51,814 nucleotides of DNA. Origin: Lachnospiraceae bacterium UBA7199 (GTDB lineage: Bacteria; Bacillota; Clostridia; Lachnospirales; Lachnospiraceae). Positions 8,454-17,132 of this stretch are shown here, in pieces. Within the stretch, counting starts at the first letter, position 1. Every line of letters begins with the position of its first letter. The stretch covers positions 1 to 51,814 of the forward strand of contig DKUR01000077.1 of the NCBI GenBank assembly GCA_002490775.1, read 5' to 3'. A program made the position numbers and the translations under genes. Under the pieces are notes generated by a model. It had not been told where the DNA came from. It saw only the letters and a list, made by a program, of their open reading frames with translations, and ran no database searches.

Positions 8454-8642
8454 CTAATCTATTGCACTACGTCCACTTTTAACCCATGCATCTAATTCGA
8501 CTCTTTTAAATTTCCATAGTTTTCCTATTTTATGTGCAGGAATATCAGTTTTTTTAATCCATTTTCTAATAGTGTCTTTTGTCACATCTAAATAGTTAGC
8601 TGCTGCTTCGATTCCTATCCAATCTTCCATATAATTTTCCAT
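8454..8642 (-). CDS. Excisionase-family helix-turn-helix protein
   Basis: The 62-residue protein starts at the ATG at 8642, behind a GGGAG site. It contains a MerR/excisionase-like HTH (GIEAAANYLDVTKDTIRKWI, then IPAHKIGKLWKFKRVELDAWV), typical of the HTH_17 family. Such proteins regulate or assist excision of mobile elements, and very similar ones often precede type I methylase genes in Firmicutes. It lies 48 bases upstream of the nuclease-methylase, so it may control that operon in the manner of a C protein, or be left over from the element that brought it. Confidence 0.75.
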   Translation of the reverse strand: MENYMEDWIGIEAAANYLDVTKDTIRKWIKKTDIPAHKIGKLWKFKRVELDAWVKSGRSAID

Positions 8643-8748
8643 AGCATAAGTTCTCCCATTCTTTGAAATGCTATCAAAAGCATAGCACATATGTTCTGTG
8701 CTTTCAATATGTTTTTGCGGTATTTCGTAGTATTTCTTGCTCCCATTC

Positions 8749-9777
8749 CTACCTTCTGAAGCCATCCCCAACCTTCTCAACCACCTGTCTGATACTTTCC
8801 AGCAGATTCCTTCCATCCACCACAAACTGTTTCATGAAATCGTATGCCTTATTCAGTGTTTCCCGAAGTTTAGAGTTTTCAGCCTTCAGTTGCTCATTTT
8901 CATACATAACATCTATGAATTTCTCCCTCAAGGTTTCATTGCCATCGGAACCGCAAGCCATTTCATAAACCTGCTCCGCAATCTCTGCCCTTCGTTCCAG
9001 CTTCGTTGCCTTCTCTTCCAAATCCACCAGAGTATCTCTTTGTGTTTTGATATAAGCCTTGATTCTATCAGCTCGCTCGTTAGCCTCTTTTACCCTTTCA
9101 TCCGCCTCCTCATAACCCATCTGCTTAACCGATACCCGCATGGATAAAGTGTCATACTCCTGCACAAGCTGTTTCTTTTCACGCTCCAACAGTTCATTCT
9201 CCTGCTGCTTTTCATCAGCCTGCTCCTTCAATTCGTCGTAACGAATTTCCTCTTTTAACACTTTATATTCCATAACCGATCAATCATGATTGCGATCTTT
9301 GGCCTTTTCTCTTATCTGTTCTCCAAGAGCAATTTTCACTTTCTGATTCGCAAAAGCTCTTAATTCGTCCTGAAGAACTATCGAAAGCACTTCTTTGGTA
9401 AATACCTTTCTTTTGAACACCTGCTTGGACATTCCCTTCTTGTATCCTGTACCTACCGGAACTCCTACCACATGCATATGAGGACTGTCCTCATCCATAT
9501 GGACTACTGCATGCGCGATGATAATCTGTATCCCTGCATCATCTATCTTTTTCAGTTTCTCATCCGATGGAATATAGCCGTCGGAAGAAGCCCCCATCAC
9601 AAATTTACAACTGATTTGATCTGCATTTTCCTCACACACTCTGTCAAATATCGCTTTGACTGGTGCAATACATGTTTCATCCCAGAAACCGACAATCGTG
9701 CCATCTTCCAGCCTCTCTTCATTGGCAAGCGGGACAATTATGTAAGCTCTCCCTTTTCCGGACTTACATATGTGCAC
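8749..9777 (-). pseudogene. Decayed plasmid-type relaxase (Mob/Pre-like)
   Basis: Two open frames in the same phase are separated only by an in-frame TGA at 9280-9282, where relatives are expected to have Trp after RNHD. The upstream part carries the three-His relaxase signature HMDEDSPHMHVVGVPV; the downstream part is a long charged coiled coil typical of the C-terminal region of these proteins. The 5' end is also damaged: the frame opens at a GTG right after a stop, and in another frame the preceding sequence reads on as YWDKFDECTYVSPEKG, implying a frameshift. The protein would nick an origin of transfer for mobilisation, but here is probably inactive. Confidence 0.8.
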
Positions 9778-9786
9778 TCATCAAAT

Positions 9787-9909
9787 TTATCCCAGTACCC
9801 GCCTAATAGAAGGATTGCAACTGATAAAATCATCTGCTTCCATTTGTGCCTGCCATGGCAGACAGGGGTTTTCGTTTTTCGTTTCCTTGGTAAATTTAGG
9901 TAATTTCAT
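9787..9909 (-). pseudogene. N-terminal fragment of the mobilisation gene region
   Basis: A 40-codon frame starts at 9909 behind a GGAAAGG site and reads MKLPKFTKETKNENPCLPWQ onward, ending RRVLG at a stop. Shifting frame at that point continues into the relaxase remnant, so this may be the original 5' end of a now frameshifted gene. It could also be a separate small ORF. I do not recognise a domain. Confidence 0.4.
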
Positions 9910-9953
9910 TTCTTTTTCCTTTCCTATAATCTATTTCTTCTTGTGATTGAAAA

Positions 9954-10733
9954 TTATCGGTTTTCATTCTCAAAAAATTTACACAATAATTCAACATAAG
10001 GATATCTCCCCTCTGCATCTTTTCTATTTTCATATCCCGCATGATGATAGCCTTTCATTACCTGATAATTGATCTGCGATTTTTCATATCCATGCGTTTC
10101 CATTGTCCGTATTAACAGTTCATTTTGCTCCCGCCTTCCCACAATATCCTGATCTGAGACAAGAATCAAAAATCTCTGATTCTGTGCAGCCGGCCTTTCT
10201 CCTTCCAGATAATAAAGCGGCGCTGCTTCATCAACACGAATCGAACGAGGATCTTTTCCCCTCTCTCTCAAAATATTATAATGAACAGTAGGCTGTCCTG
10301 CATCAAAAACATATCCCGCAATCTGCCTTTCTTTAACGTCATATTCCGCCAGAAATTTCGGTTGAAAATGGAGCATCATAGATAAATATGCTCCGGCTGA
10401 AATTCCTCCAATAAATATTTGGTCGTATGTTATATATTCCGTAACATGCTTCAGGCTCCATGCCACAACTCTCGCCGCATCTTCTATATACTGGGGATAC
10501 ACTGCCTCCGGGTACATACGATAATTTGCGCTCACTACTGCAATACCACAGGCCGCAAGCTCACCACATATATTTCTATCATCAGTTTTATCCCCGCTTT
10601 TGAGCCCGCCTCCATGAAAAAATAAAAGAAGCGTCCTGCACTTTTTCGTTTCTGGAAGATAAAGATCCAGCATACCTGCCTTCCCTGCATTTTCCTGATA
10701 AACCAGATTTTCTATCGTAAGTACCTTGCCCAT
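9954..10733 (-). CDS. Alpha/beta-hydrolase (esterase/lipase family)
   Basis: This 259-residue protein has the hormone-sensitive-lipase type layout: HGGG at 40-43 forms the oxyanion hole, GGISAGA gives the nucleophile elbow (Ser112), Asp194 or Asp196 in LVSDQD and His230/231 in KGYHHAGY complete the triad. It has no signal peptide, so it acts in the cytoplasm. Substrates of such carboxylesterases are short-chain esters, including acetylated sugars, but the specificity cannot be read here. It is monocistronic, divergent from the Fic gene, and lies just outside the mobile-element scar. Confidence 0.85.
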   Translation of the reverse strand: MGKVLTIENLVYQENAGKAGMLDLYLPETKKCRTLLLFFHGGGLKSGDKTDDRNICGELAACGIAVVSANYRMYPEAVYPQYIEDAARVVAWSLKHVTEYITYDQIFIGGISAGAYLSMMLHFQPKFLAEYDVKERQIAGYVFDAGQPTVHYNILRERGKDPRSIRVDEAAPLYYLEGERPAAQNQRFLILVSDQDIVGRREQNELLIRTMETHGYEKSQINYQVMKGYHHAGYENRKDAEGRYPYVELLCKFFENENR

Positions 10734-10828
10734 CTTTTTCTACCTCTTTTAAAATATTGTTCCATTTTATTCCTGCGGAGTATCTAATTTATTATATCCG
10801 ATATCATCTGCCTTAGGCAATTGTTTTG

Positions 10829-10857
10829 TTGCACATGCCTCCTTGGTGTGATATATT
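10829..10857 (+). promoter_or_regulatory. Likely promoter of the Fic gene
   Basis: TTGCAC (10829-10834), a 17-base spacer and TATATT (10852-10857) match the vegetative promoter well. It lies about 50 bases upstream of the Fic start codon. Confidence 0.6.
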
Positions 10858-10907
10858 GAAATAACCAGATAAAAGCCATAAAATTTCAGGCAGAAAGAAG
10901 TGATCCT

Positions 10908-11669
10908 ATGACAAATTATGAGAAAGCCATCGCCTTATGGCAGCAAAAAAACATAGCAACGGATGCTGAATTATCAGAAGCATTAAATGGTCATAGCATT
11001 TCATTTGCATATCATTCCGGCAAAATAGAAAATGATAATATTACCTATCATGACACCAGAGAAATTTTCGATCACGATGGTGTAACGTCTTACACTGGTG
11101 ATCTTAAAACTTTGTTTGAAATTCGCAATTCCAAAGATGCATATGAGTTTTTCCTGACTGCATTCAATGAAAAGCATGCCCTCAATGAAGTTTTTATAAA
11201 AGAACTGCAGCGACTCCTGACACAAAACACCTACGATATGCGCAGATGGCAGTTAGGCGAACGCCCGGGAGAATATAAACATCATGACTTTGTAACCGGA
11301 AAGGAAGAAATCGGTTCCGCCCCGGAGGATGTGCAGGAGGAGATTGCTGAACTTCTCCTGGAACTTGAGGACATATCAGACCGAAACGCACTGACAGCAG
11401 CAGCATATTTTCATGCCAAGTTTGAAAATATCCATCCATTTGCAGACGGGAACGGGCGCACTGGGCGGCTGGCAATGAACTATTTCCTTGTCAATCACAA
11501 TCACCCGCCCATCACCATCCATGAAGAAGACCGCGAGAGTTATTACGCTGCACTGGAAGCATGGGATTCTGAACAAAATCTGAATCCGCTTCGTGATTTT
11601 TTAAGAAGTCAGACCGAAAAAACATGGGAAAAACAGGTGATACGCGCTGAAAAAAGAACGCAAAAATGA
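10908..11669 (+). CDS. Fic-domain protein (AMP-transferase family)
   Basis: The catalytic motif HPFADGNGRTGR begins at His176, matching HPFx(D/E)GNGRxxR, so the active site is intact. Fic proteins usually transfer AMP from ATP to a hydroxyl on a target protein. An inhibitory-helix motif SGKIEN at about 37-42 resembles the (S/T)xxxE(G/N) motif placed N-terminal to the Fic core (class II), where its glutamate blocks ATP binding. No antitoxin gene is adjacent, consistent with self-inhibition. Length (253 residues) is ordinary for a stand-alone class II protein. A promoter lies just upstream. The 3' end nearly meets the convergent ABC permease gene. Confidence 0.9.
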   Translation: MTNYEKAIALWQQKNIATDAELSEALNGHSISFAYHSGKIENDNITYHDTREIFDHDGVTSYTGDLKTLFEIRNSKDAYEFFLTAFNEKHALNEVFIKELQRLLTQNTYDMRRWQLGERPGEYKHHDFVTGKEEIGSAPEDVQEEIAELLLELEDISDRNALTAAAYFHAKFENIHPFADGNGRTGRLAMNYFLVNHNHPPITIHEEDRESYYAALEAWDSEQNLNPLRDFLRSQTEKTWEKQVIRAEKRTQK

Positions 11670-11674
11670 AGATA

Positions 11675-12469
11675 TTACATCCTTGCCGCCATCAGGCTGC
11701 TGGAAGAATACCGCCGCAGCCCGCGGTAAAACACAATTACCGACACCACAGTAATCAATAATGTAAATCCCAGCACCCAAAGCAGCTTCACCACATCAAA
11801 TGTCATCATAACATGTACCGGAAAATAAACTGCCATGCCCACCGGGATTACACTGTAAAGTAAAAATCTTACAGCCCCCTTAAAGATCCCATCCGGGTAA
11901 GTTGCAAAGCTGGCCATGCTGCCCACCATATGGTTTCCAAACATCTCCGCACGTACAAACCAGAAAGACAGACTGCCCATCAGCAATGCAAATGCTGTCA
12001 TAATCGTCGCTCCTGTCATCGTAAACAAGCAAAACAGGAAAAACCGCCTCACGCTAAAGCAAAAAATACACATAATCAGCAGCCCATAGAAAAAGTCTCC
12101 AATGGCTGAAGTGTCAGTCGCGGAAGTCATCACACTAAGCAGGATATTCTTAGGCTGCACAAGATAGAAATCCAGCTTACCATTGATAATTAAATCCGGC
12201 AGTGAAAATACCCTTGCAAACAAAATATGAGATACGCCAAAGCAACTGGCGGTAAGCCCCCACAGCAGCATGATTTCACTCATCGTATATCCGCCAACAT
12301 TATCCTTAAGACGTAACAAAATAACCCATTGTACAATAAATGTGGCATTGTTCAACATCATAAACAAAATATTCGTCAGGAACGTAACCTTATTAAGCAT
12401 CTCCCTCATAATATTATATTTGACAGAAAGCCCGCATACCCGCATCTGATTTTTAACCGCCATTAACAT
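11675..12469 (-). CDS. ABC-2 type exporter permease (second)
   Basis: This roughly 264-residue protein is strongly hydrophobic with about six membrane segments and resembles the DUF990-type ABC-2 permeases (COG3694). The start at 12469 is chosen because GGGAGG lies ten bases upstream; an ATG at 12463 is an alternative. Its gene overlaps the end of the other permease gene. Together with that permease and the ATPase it should form an exporter, of the type often placed near daunorubicin-like or NatAB-like systems. The exported substrate is unknown. It is the last gene of the operon and converges with the Fic gene, leaving only a few bases between them. Confidence 0.85.
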   Translation of the reverse strand: MLMAVKNQMRVCGLSVKYNIMREMLNKVTFLTNILFMMLNNATFIVQWVILLRLKDNVGGYTMSEIMLLWGLTASCFGVSHILFARVFSLPDLIINGKLDFYLVQPKNILLSVMTSATDTSAIGDFFYGLLIMCIFCFSVRRFFLFCLFTMTGATIMTAFALLMGSLSFWFVRAEMFGNHMVGSMASFATYPDGIFKGAVRFLLYSVIPVGMAVYFPVHVMMTFDVVKLLWVLGFTLLITVVSVIVFYRGLRRYSSSSLMAARM

Positions 12470-13244
12470 ACAGTTTCTTCCCTCCCTTTTCATAGAGCAA
12501 ACGCATCATTCCACAGCCAAAGACAAGATAAATCACCTGCATCAGCATAATTTCCAGATACTTCTCCCCACTAAAATCCACAATCAGCTTTGCCGGCCCA
12601 TAGCAGACTGTATAGATCGGTGTCAGCTTTAGTACAGGCTGCAAAACTGCCGGAAAAATCTCAATGGGAAAAATTGTTCCCACCACCAGTATCAGCTTGT
12701 CATACAGCCATTGAAAAGGGTTTGAATCCTCTATCCAAAAGGAAAGCATACTGATGCACAGCTTAAACACCCCATGAATTGTCACACCTAACAGGATGCA
12801 GGGAACCACTGCCAAAAGCGTAATTACATGAAAATCTGGAAGACACCCCACCATTATTATTCCAATCACTGCTGTGGCCACTGCATACATGGGCAGTTGT
12901 ATATTCCATTCTCCCATATATTTTGTAAGAATATACAGGGGATAATGGTAAGGCTTATTTACCAGATATGCGATATTTCCGCCCCGGATATCTGTCGCTG
13001 CCTGTCTTGTTACGGTTTCAGAGCGGGCACCAAACCATATCATTTCCGTCATCATAACATACCATATCATCTGCTCCTTCGTATACCCTGCAATCAAATC
13101 TCCGGGTGCTGCATACATGTAATCCCAGAGATTGATAAACACAAAGATAATAATAAAGTAACTGATAAACCCCATTGCGATATTTGCAGCGTATTGCAGG
13201 TTTTCCATCAGCACCGAGCGATATATAACTGCATATTTTCTCAT
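12453..13244 (-). CDS. ABC-2 type exporter permease (first)
   Basis: This 263-residue protein has six hydrophobic stretches and resembles COG4587 permeases, which pair with COG3694 proteins and a COG4586 ATPase. The start codon overlaps the stop of the ATPase gene by four bases (ATGA), showing tight translational coupling. The pair of dissimilar permeases suggests a heterodimeric membrane channel. The loop after the second segment includes QAATDIRGGNIAYLVNKPYH, a stretch typical of this family. No substrate is evident. Confidence 0.85.
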   Translation of the reverse strand: MRKYAVIYRSVLMENLQYAANIAMGFISYFIIIFVFINLWDYMYAAPGDLIAGYTKEQMIWYVMMTEMIWFGARSETVTRQAATDIRGGNIAYLVNKPYHYPLYILTKYMGEWNIQLPMYAVATAVIGIIMVGCLPDFHVITLLAVVPCILLGVTIHGVFKLCISMLSFWIEDSNPFQWLYDKLILVVGTIFPIEIFPAVLQPVLKLTPIYTVCYGPAKLIVDFSGEKYLEIMLMQVIYLVFGCGMMRLLYEKGGKKLYVNGG

Positions 13245-14233
13245 AAACCTGCTCCCTTCCCCTTTGACCGGTATATCTCCATAATAATATTTTCCAGTGG
13301 AATATTCGAAATATTAATATCCTCCACGTGATCCGCGTCGATACTGCGGAGTGCATCATTAATCTTCATAACCGAAGTATCCACCTCCAACTTGATATGA
13401 CTGCCTTTTCTCTTCAATATTGTTATTCCCTCCACCGGCGGCAGCACTGTCTCCTCCTGCAGTTTTACCTCCACAATTTTCTTGTTCAGATAATGGTATT
13501 TTAAATGCTCCATAGAATCGTCCATCACAATCTGACCGGAGTTTACGATAACAATACGTTTGCATAGCTTTTCAATATCCCCAATGTCATGGCTGGTCAG
13601 AAAAATAGTCGTATGAAATTCTCTGTTCATCTGCTTGATCAGCATACGAATATTTTCCTTCACCACCGGATCAAGACCGATTGTCGGCTCATCCAGAAAC
13701 AATACCTTCGGCTTATGAATCAGCGAAGACACTATCTCGCAGCGTATCCGCTGCCCCAGCGAAAGATTCCGCACCGGCGTATTGATAAAATCCGCAAGCT
13801 CGAAAATGTCAGCAAGCTCTGCAATGCGCTTTTCTATTTCTCCGCCTGAAAGATCGTAAATCGCACCAAAGAAACGGAAATTGTCATTGGGCGTCAAATG
13901 CGTCCAAAGCTGTTCTTTCTGTCCAAACACAGTGCCAATCTGATAGGCAAGCTGCTTTCTTTTTTTCACCGGATCAATGCCAAGCACTTCTATCCTGCCG
14001 CCATCAGGGTACAAAATTCCTGTCAGCATCTTGATGGTGGTACTTTTTCCAGCACCGTTCGGCCCGATAAAAGCAAGAACTTCGCCTTCCTCCACACCAA
14101 AGGAAATCCTGTCAACCGCCCTGATTTCTTCCATCTGCGGGTGAAAAATGGCCTTGATACTTCCCTTCATCCCCTTTTCCTTCTGCTTTACCCGGAAGTT
14201 CTTGGATAACGCCTCTGCTTCGATTGCCTTCAT
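13241..14233 (-). CDS. ABC transporter ATP-binding protein of the ABC-2 exporter
   Basis: This 330-residue protein has Walker A GPNGAGKST at 57-65, the Q-loop near FGQKEQLW, the signature LSLGQRIRCE and Walker B VLFLDEPT, followed by the switch His in LTSHD. A C-terminal extension of about 90 residues is typical of COG4586 proteins. It powers export through the two permeases encoded immediately downstream. A GGAGG site precedes the start at 14233. A 340-base leader with a possible promoter lies upstream, so this is the first gene of the operon. Confidence 0.92.
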   Translation of the reverse strand: MKAIEAEALSKNFRVKQKEKGMKGSIKAIFHPQMEEIRAVDRISFGVEEGEVLAFIGPNGAGKSTTIKMLTGILYPDGGRIEVLGIDPVKKRKQLAYQIGTVFGQKEQLWTHLTPNDNFRFFGAIYDLSGGEIEKRIAELADIFELADFINTPVRNLSLGQRIRCEIVSSLIHKPKVLFLDEPTIGLDPVVKENIRMLIKQMNREFHTTIFLTSHDIGDIEKLCKRIVIVNSGQIVMDDSMEHLKYHYLNKKIVEVKLQEETVLPPVEGITILKRKGSHIKLEVDTSVMKINDALRSIDADHVEDINISNIPLENIIMEIYRSKGKGAGL

Positions 14234-14383
14234 TGTCTATCCCTCCTAAAACAAAAAAAGAAACCTTCATGTTACATACATTTAAATGCATATACCATGC
14301 GGCTTCTATCTATCATGATACTCCCGATTACCGCATAGCCAAATAAGACTTCTCATCCTATGGCCATGCGTCCTACCGGCTGT

Positions 14384-14470
14384 TTACCGATATCCGGCTG
14401 TGGCCTTTGTCTGAAAAATCTGAAACTGCTGCATAATCGAAATGACTAGTACGTTGTTACGAATAAACAT
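14384..14470 (-). CDS. Possible 28-residue leader ORF
   Basis: An ATG at 14470 lies eight bases after AGGAG and opens a 28-codon frame beginning MFIRNNVLVISIMQQF. It sits about 40 bases downstream of the putative promoter and about 150 bases upstream of the ABC ATPase start. It may be a leader peptide, a remnant of a lost regulator gene, or chance. No domain is recognised. Confidence 0.25.
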   Translation of the reverse strand: MFIRNNVLVISIMQQFQIFQTKATAGYR

Positions 14471-14509
14471 ATCAATGATCTCCTGAATTTATATTTTTAA
14501 ATTTTAGAT

Positions 14510-14538
14510 AGTGTATCATAATGCTGCCCGGAAGGCAA
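14510..14538 (-). promoter_or_regulatory. Possible promoter of the ABC-2 exporter operon
   Basis: On the minus strand TTGCCT, a 17-base spacer and TACACT are arranged as a vegetative promoter. The match of the -10 box is moderate, so activation by a regulator is possible. Confidence 0.35.
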
Positions 14539-14577
14539 GCAGTTTTTTATTGATATAAGAGGGCTAGGAATTATAAT

Positions 14578-15525
14578 TTATAAATCGCCTTTTGCCAACA
14601 AATTGTCTTTACCCATACCACAGACATATTGATTTGAATCATATTTATAGCAAACATCTAAAAAATCTGATCGTTGTTTTGAATCATTCATTATTTTTAC
14701 AAGTAATTCATGCGGAACTGTTCTTGCATATGCTCCGGGACCTGCCATCTCAATATTTTTCACTCCAAAGCGGCGGAGTAAACCTTCTAATTCATTTGGC
14801 ATAAAAGTATATGTTATACACCACGGAGCGCCTCCTTTTTCATATTCTGCTATTTCGTTTTCACCTCCCATAAGTCCGTCTGTCATCAGTTTTTCTATAT
14901 TGCTTTTTTTAAATTTAAATGTATCTATTGCATTTTGCCTGTTGGATATACACCATTGTACAAAAGGATCATCAGAATGTTCATTCAGTATAAATTGATT
15001 TTTCTGAATCGGATTAGCAAGATACGGCAAACTGCCCAAACGGCTTGTTACACTTATTATAATACGTTTTTTTGCAATGCGCACAAGCTCACCGATAACG
15101 TGTTCCTGATTCGGATAGGTATATGAAATCGGTGCATCAAAAGAAATAACCATATCATAGGATTTATTTGTATAATCACTCAAATCTTCCAGTGCACCTT
15201 TTACAAAAGTTATTCTGTCAATGACACCCGCTTGCTCTGCCAGTTCCTTTGCTTTGTCTATCATAGGCTGAGAAATATCAAAATGTGTAACTTGGCAACC
15301 ATGTTTGGCAAGAAGGATGGAAAATCGTCCACTACCTGCACCAGCATCAAAAACAGTATCTATACCCTCTAAATTATCAAGAAGTTTTCTCTCTATATGA
15401 CTTTTCTGAATAATATCATCAATATATGTTTCCTCACGATGACTCTCAAGTTCACCCTTATCAGGCAGATTCCACATACGTTCAGATATTTTTCTGCTAT
15501 AATCCTTAATATTATTTTTATTCAC
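14578..15525 (-). CDS. SAM-dependent methyltransferase
   Basis: The 315-residue protein has a class I methyltransferase core: TVFDAGAGSGRFSILLA at about 57-73 is motif I, and the acidic residue of THFDIS at about 81-86 is the expected SAM-ribose ligand. The frame starts with GTG at 15525, which is well supported by GGAGG nine bases upstream. The C-terminal part (MPNELEGLLRRFGVKNIEMAG) resembles small-molecule methyltransferases annotated as ubiquinone/menaquinone-type, but the substrate is unknown. It stands between the exporter operon and the AraC-phosphotransferase gene, and may form a unit with the latter, 60 bases upstream. Confidence 0.85.
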   Translation of the reverse strand: MNKNNIKDYSRKISERMWNLPDKGELESHREETYIDDIIQKSHIERKLLDNLEGIDTVFDAGAGSGRFSILLAKHGCQVTHFDISQPMIDKAKELAEQAGVIDRITFVKGALEDLSDYTNKSYDMVISFDAPISYTYPNQEHVIGELVRIAKKRIIISVTSRLGSLPYLANPIQKNQFILNEHSDDPFVQWCISNRQNAIDTFKFKKSNIEKLMTDGLMGGENEIAEYEKGGAPWCITYTFMPNELEGLLRRFGVKNIEMAGPGAYARTVPHELLVKIMNDSKQRSDFLDVCYKYDSNQYVCGMGKDNLLAKGDL

Positions 15526-15585
15526 TTAAAATTCCTCCGTTAAATTTAGAATCGTGTTTTTTCACAAGTAAAGTGGTTTTGAAAT

Positions 15586-17034
15586 CTAGTTAATCTTTAA
15601 TTCATCAAACATAGTGATAAGCCATTGAGTCATGCGCTTATTTGTCTCAAAAAGTTCCGTATATTTATCCTGCTCTGCAAACCAAGCTGTGCTAACTAGC
15701 TGATTCGCCATGACCACATAAGGAAGTGCAGCACATTCCTCATTGGTAAGTTTTACTACGCTGTCATAACCCCAAAGAATATTTCGGTATATTTCCAGCC
15801 ACTTTGATAACTTAGCTTGCTCTTTTTCATCAAAGCTCTCACTCAAAATTGCCATAGCCGCATAGCAGGGATCATAAATACGCAGGTTTTTCTCCGACAG
15901 TTCAAAGTCAATAAAACCCCATTCGTCCTGCGACACAATAATGTTTGACGGATTCGGATCACGATGGATGATTTGCTTGGGCAGCTTGTCATATAGTTTT
16001 CCAAATTCATTCAAATAACCCCGGCAAAACGACTCCGAAAGTGACAAAATATCTTTTGATTTCGGCAGTGCCCAATTCTTTACGGATTCATACAGATTTA
16101 CGTCATTCACAGAAGTTTCAGCCTGACACAGAATGAGATGCAGCTGCCCGATAATTTCACCGACAAATCTTGCCTTTACAGCATAATCTCCTTCATAAAA
16201 ATCATGGGCAATCATTTGCGTGCCGGAGATTCGCCGGGTTACATAGAAAAACAGTTCGCCGTCCTGTACGTATGCCCGCCCATCCGTTGTTTCGATTGGG
16301 GAAGATATACATACACCAGCGCCTTTTATTGCATTATAAAGCGCGATAGCGTTTTTGACTTCATCATAATTTTTAGAGAACTTCAGAACAAAATTTTTGC
16401 CGACATAAAAGGCTCTGTTACTTTTCTCTCCATTGCTCTCGTGGTAGACGTCAGAGATTGATTCATTTTCTAATTCCCAGTGCTTCAAAACATCCAAAGC
16501 TTTCTTATGAGATACTATATAGTCCTCCTTATACAAGTTCAATTTGTAAGGTCGTTTAGCCCGTCCTTTTTTTATATAGGTGGAGGGAGTGCAGTCGAAT
16601 TCGCGCCGAAAAGCTTTGTAGAATCCAGCATAGGTATCAAAACCGTATTCCAGTATCACATCAATTCTTTTGCAGCCGCAGCGAATTTCATAAATCGCAT
16701 GAATAAGTCTGCGCCGAAGAATATATTGCATCACCGACATTCCAACGGCTGATTGGAACAGCCTGTAATAATGGAACAGCGAATAACCTGCCTGCTCGCA
16801 AAGCTCCGTGGCAGTGATAGGAGTCTTCAAATTATCCTCTATATAATCAAGGCTTTCCTGTATGCTTTTTCGGTAATCTATTAATTTCGCCCCCTTTTTT
16901 ATTACAATAAGACAGCTCGCAAAGCGTGCTGGCGTTTGTTGTCTTGTAGCTACGTATATAGAATAACACATAAATTGAGAAATACCTTTCCTGTTTTGCT
17001 GCATTTTAAATCTTTGTTTCGACTTCTGCACCAT
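15586..17034 (-). CDS. AraC HTH domain fused to an aminoglycoside-phosphotransferase-like kinase
   Basis: Residues of about 55-152 form an AraC-type double HTH (EQAGYSLFHYYRLFQSAVG, then EYGFDTYAGFYKAFRREF). From about 200 onward is a kinase of the APH/choline-kinase fold: a Lys in FVLKFS (218), HRDPNPSN at 357-364 and the metal-binding IDFE at 375-378. Such a one-component fusion could sense or modify a small molecule and regulate its own resistance gene. The first 50 residues look non-coding-like. The usual start of this HTH (MDYRKS) would fall at an ATA codon (16879-16881) right behind GGGGGCG, so either a rare start, an upstream start, or a start-codon mutation applies. Confidence 0.7.
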   Translation of the reverse strand: MVQKSKQRFKMQQNRKGISQFMCYSIYVATRQQTPARFASCLIVIKKGAKLIDYRKSIQESLDYIEDNLKTPITATELCEQAGYSLFHYYRLFQSAVGMSVMQYILRRRLIHAIYEIRCGCKRIDVILEYGFDTYAGFYKAFRREFDCTPSTYIKKGRAKRPYKLNLYKEDYIVSHKKALDVLKHWELENESISDVYHESNGEKSNRAFYVGKNFVLKFSKNYDEVKNAIALYNAIKGAGVCISSPIETTDGRAYVQDGELFFYVTRRISGTQMIAHDFYEGDYAVKARFVGEIIGQLHLILCQAETSVNDVNLYESVKNWALPKSKDILSLSESFCRGYLNEFGKLYDKLPKQIIHRDPNPSNIIVSQDEWGFIDFELSEKNLRIYDPCYAAMAILSESFDEKEQAKLSKWLEIYRNILWGYDSVVKLTNEECAALPYVVMANQLVSTAWFAEQDKYTELFETNKRMTQWLITMFDELKIN

Positions 17035-17082
17035 TTCATATGATGAGTATCAGTCTGCCATTGATATACACAGTCGTACAAC

Positions 17083-17112
17083 AATCGGTATAACATTATG
17101 TTTTAACCGATT
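17083..17112. promoter_or_regulatory. Inverted repeat upstream of the AraC-kinase gene
   Basis: AATCGGT (17083-17089) and ACCGATT (17106-17112) form a perfect 7-base dyad separated by 16 bases, about 50 bases upstream of the longest frame of the AraC-kinase gene. It could be an operator, for example for that protein itself. Support is positional only. Confidence 0.3.
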
Positions 17113-17132
17113 CCGATATTTCAAATAAATTA

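Larger units (their letters stand above)
14234..14577. other. Leader region of the ABC-2 exporter operon
   Basis: These 344 bases lie between the exporter operon and the methyltransferase gene. They hold a possible promoter and a 28-codon ORF (both listed separately) and otherwise nothing I can identify. A short GC-rich dyad near 14523-14542, followed by T on the + strand, is too weak to call a terminator. Confidence 0.45.

Noticed and set aside
4933..8642. BREX or DISARM defence system
   Set aside because: No PglZ, BrxC, helicase or other component; only nuclease-methylase and specificity genes are present.
11001..11576. Minus strand open frames opposite the Fic gene
   Set aside because: They are shadows of a well-supported Fic coding region and have no ribosome sites.
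14521..14550. Terminator-like GC-rich dyad followed by T run
   Set aside because: The stem is weak and no + strand gene lies upstream; the bases overlap a putative promoter.
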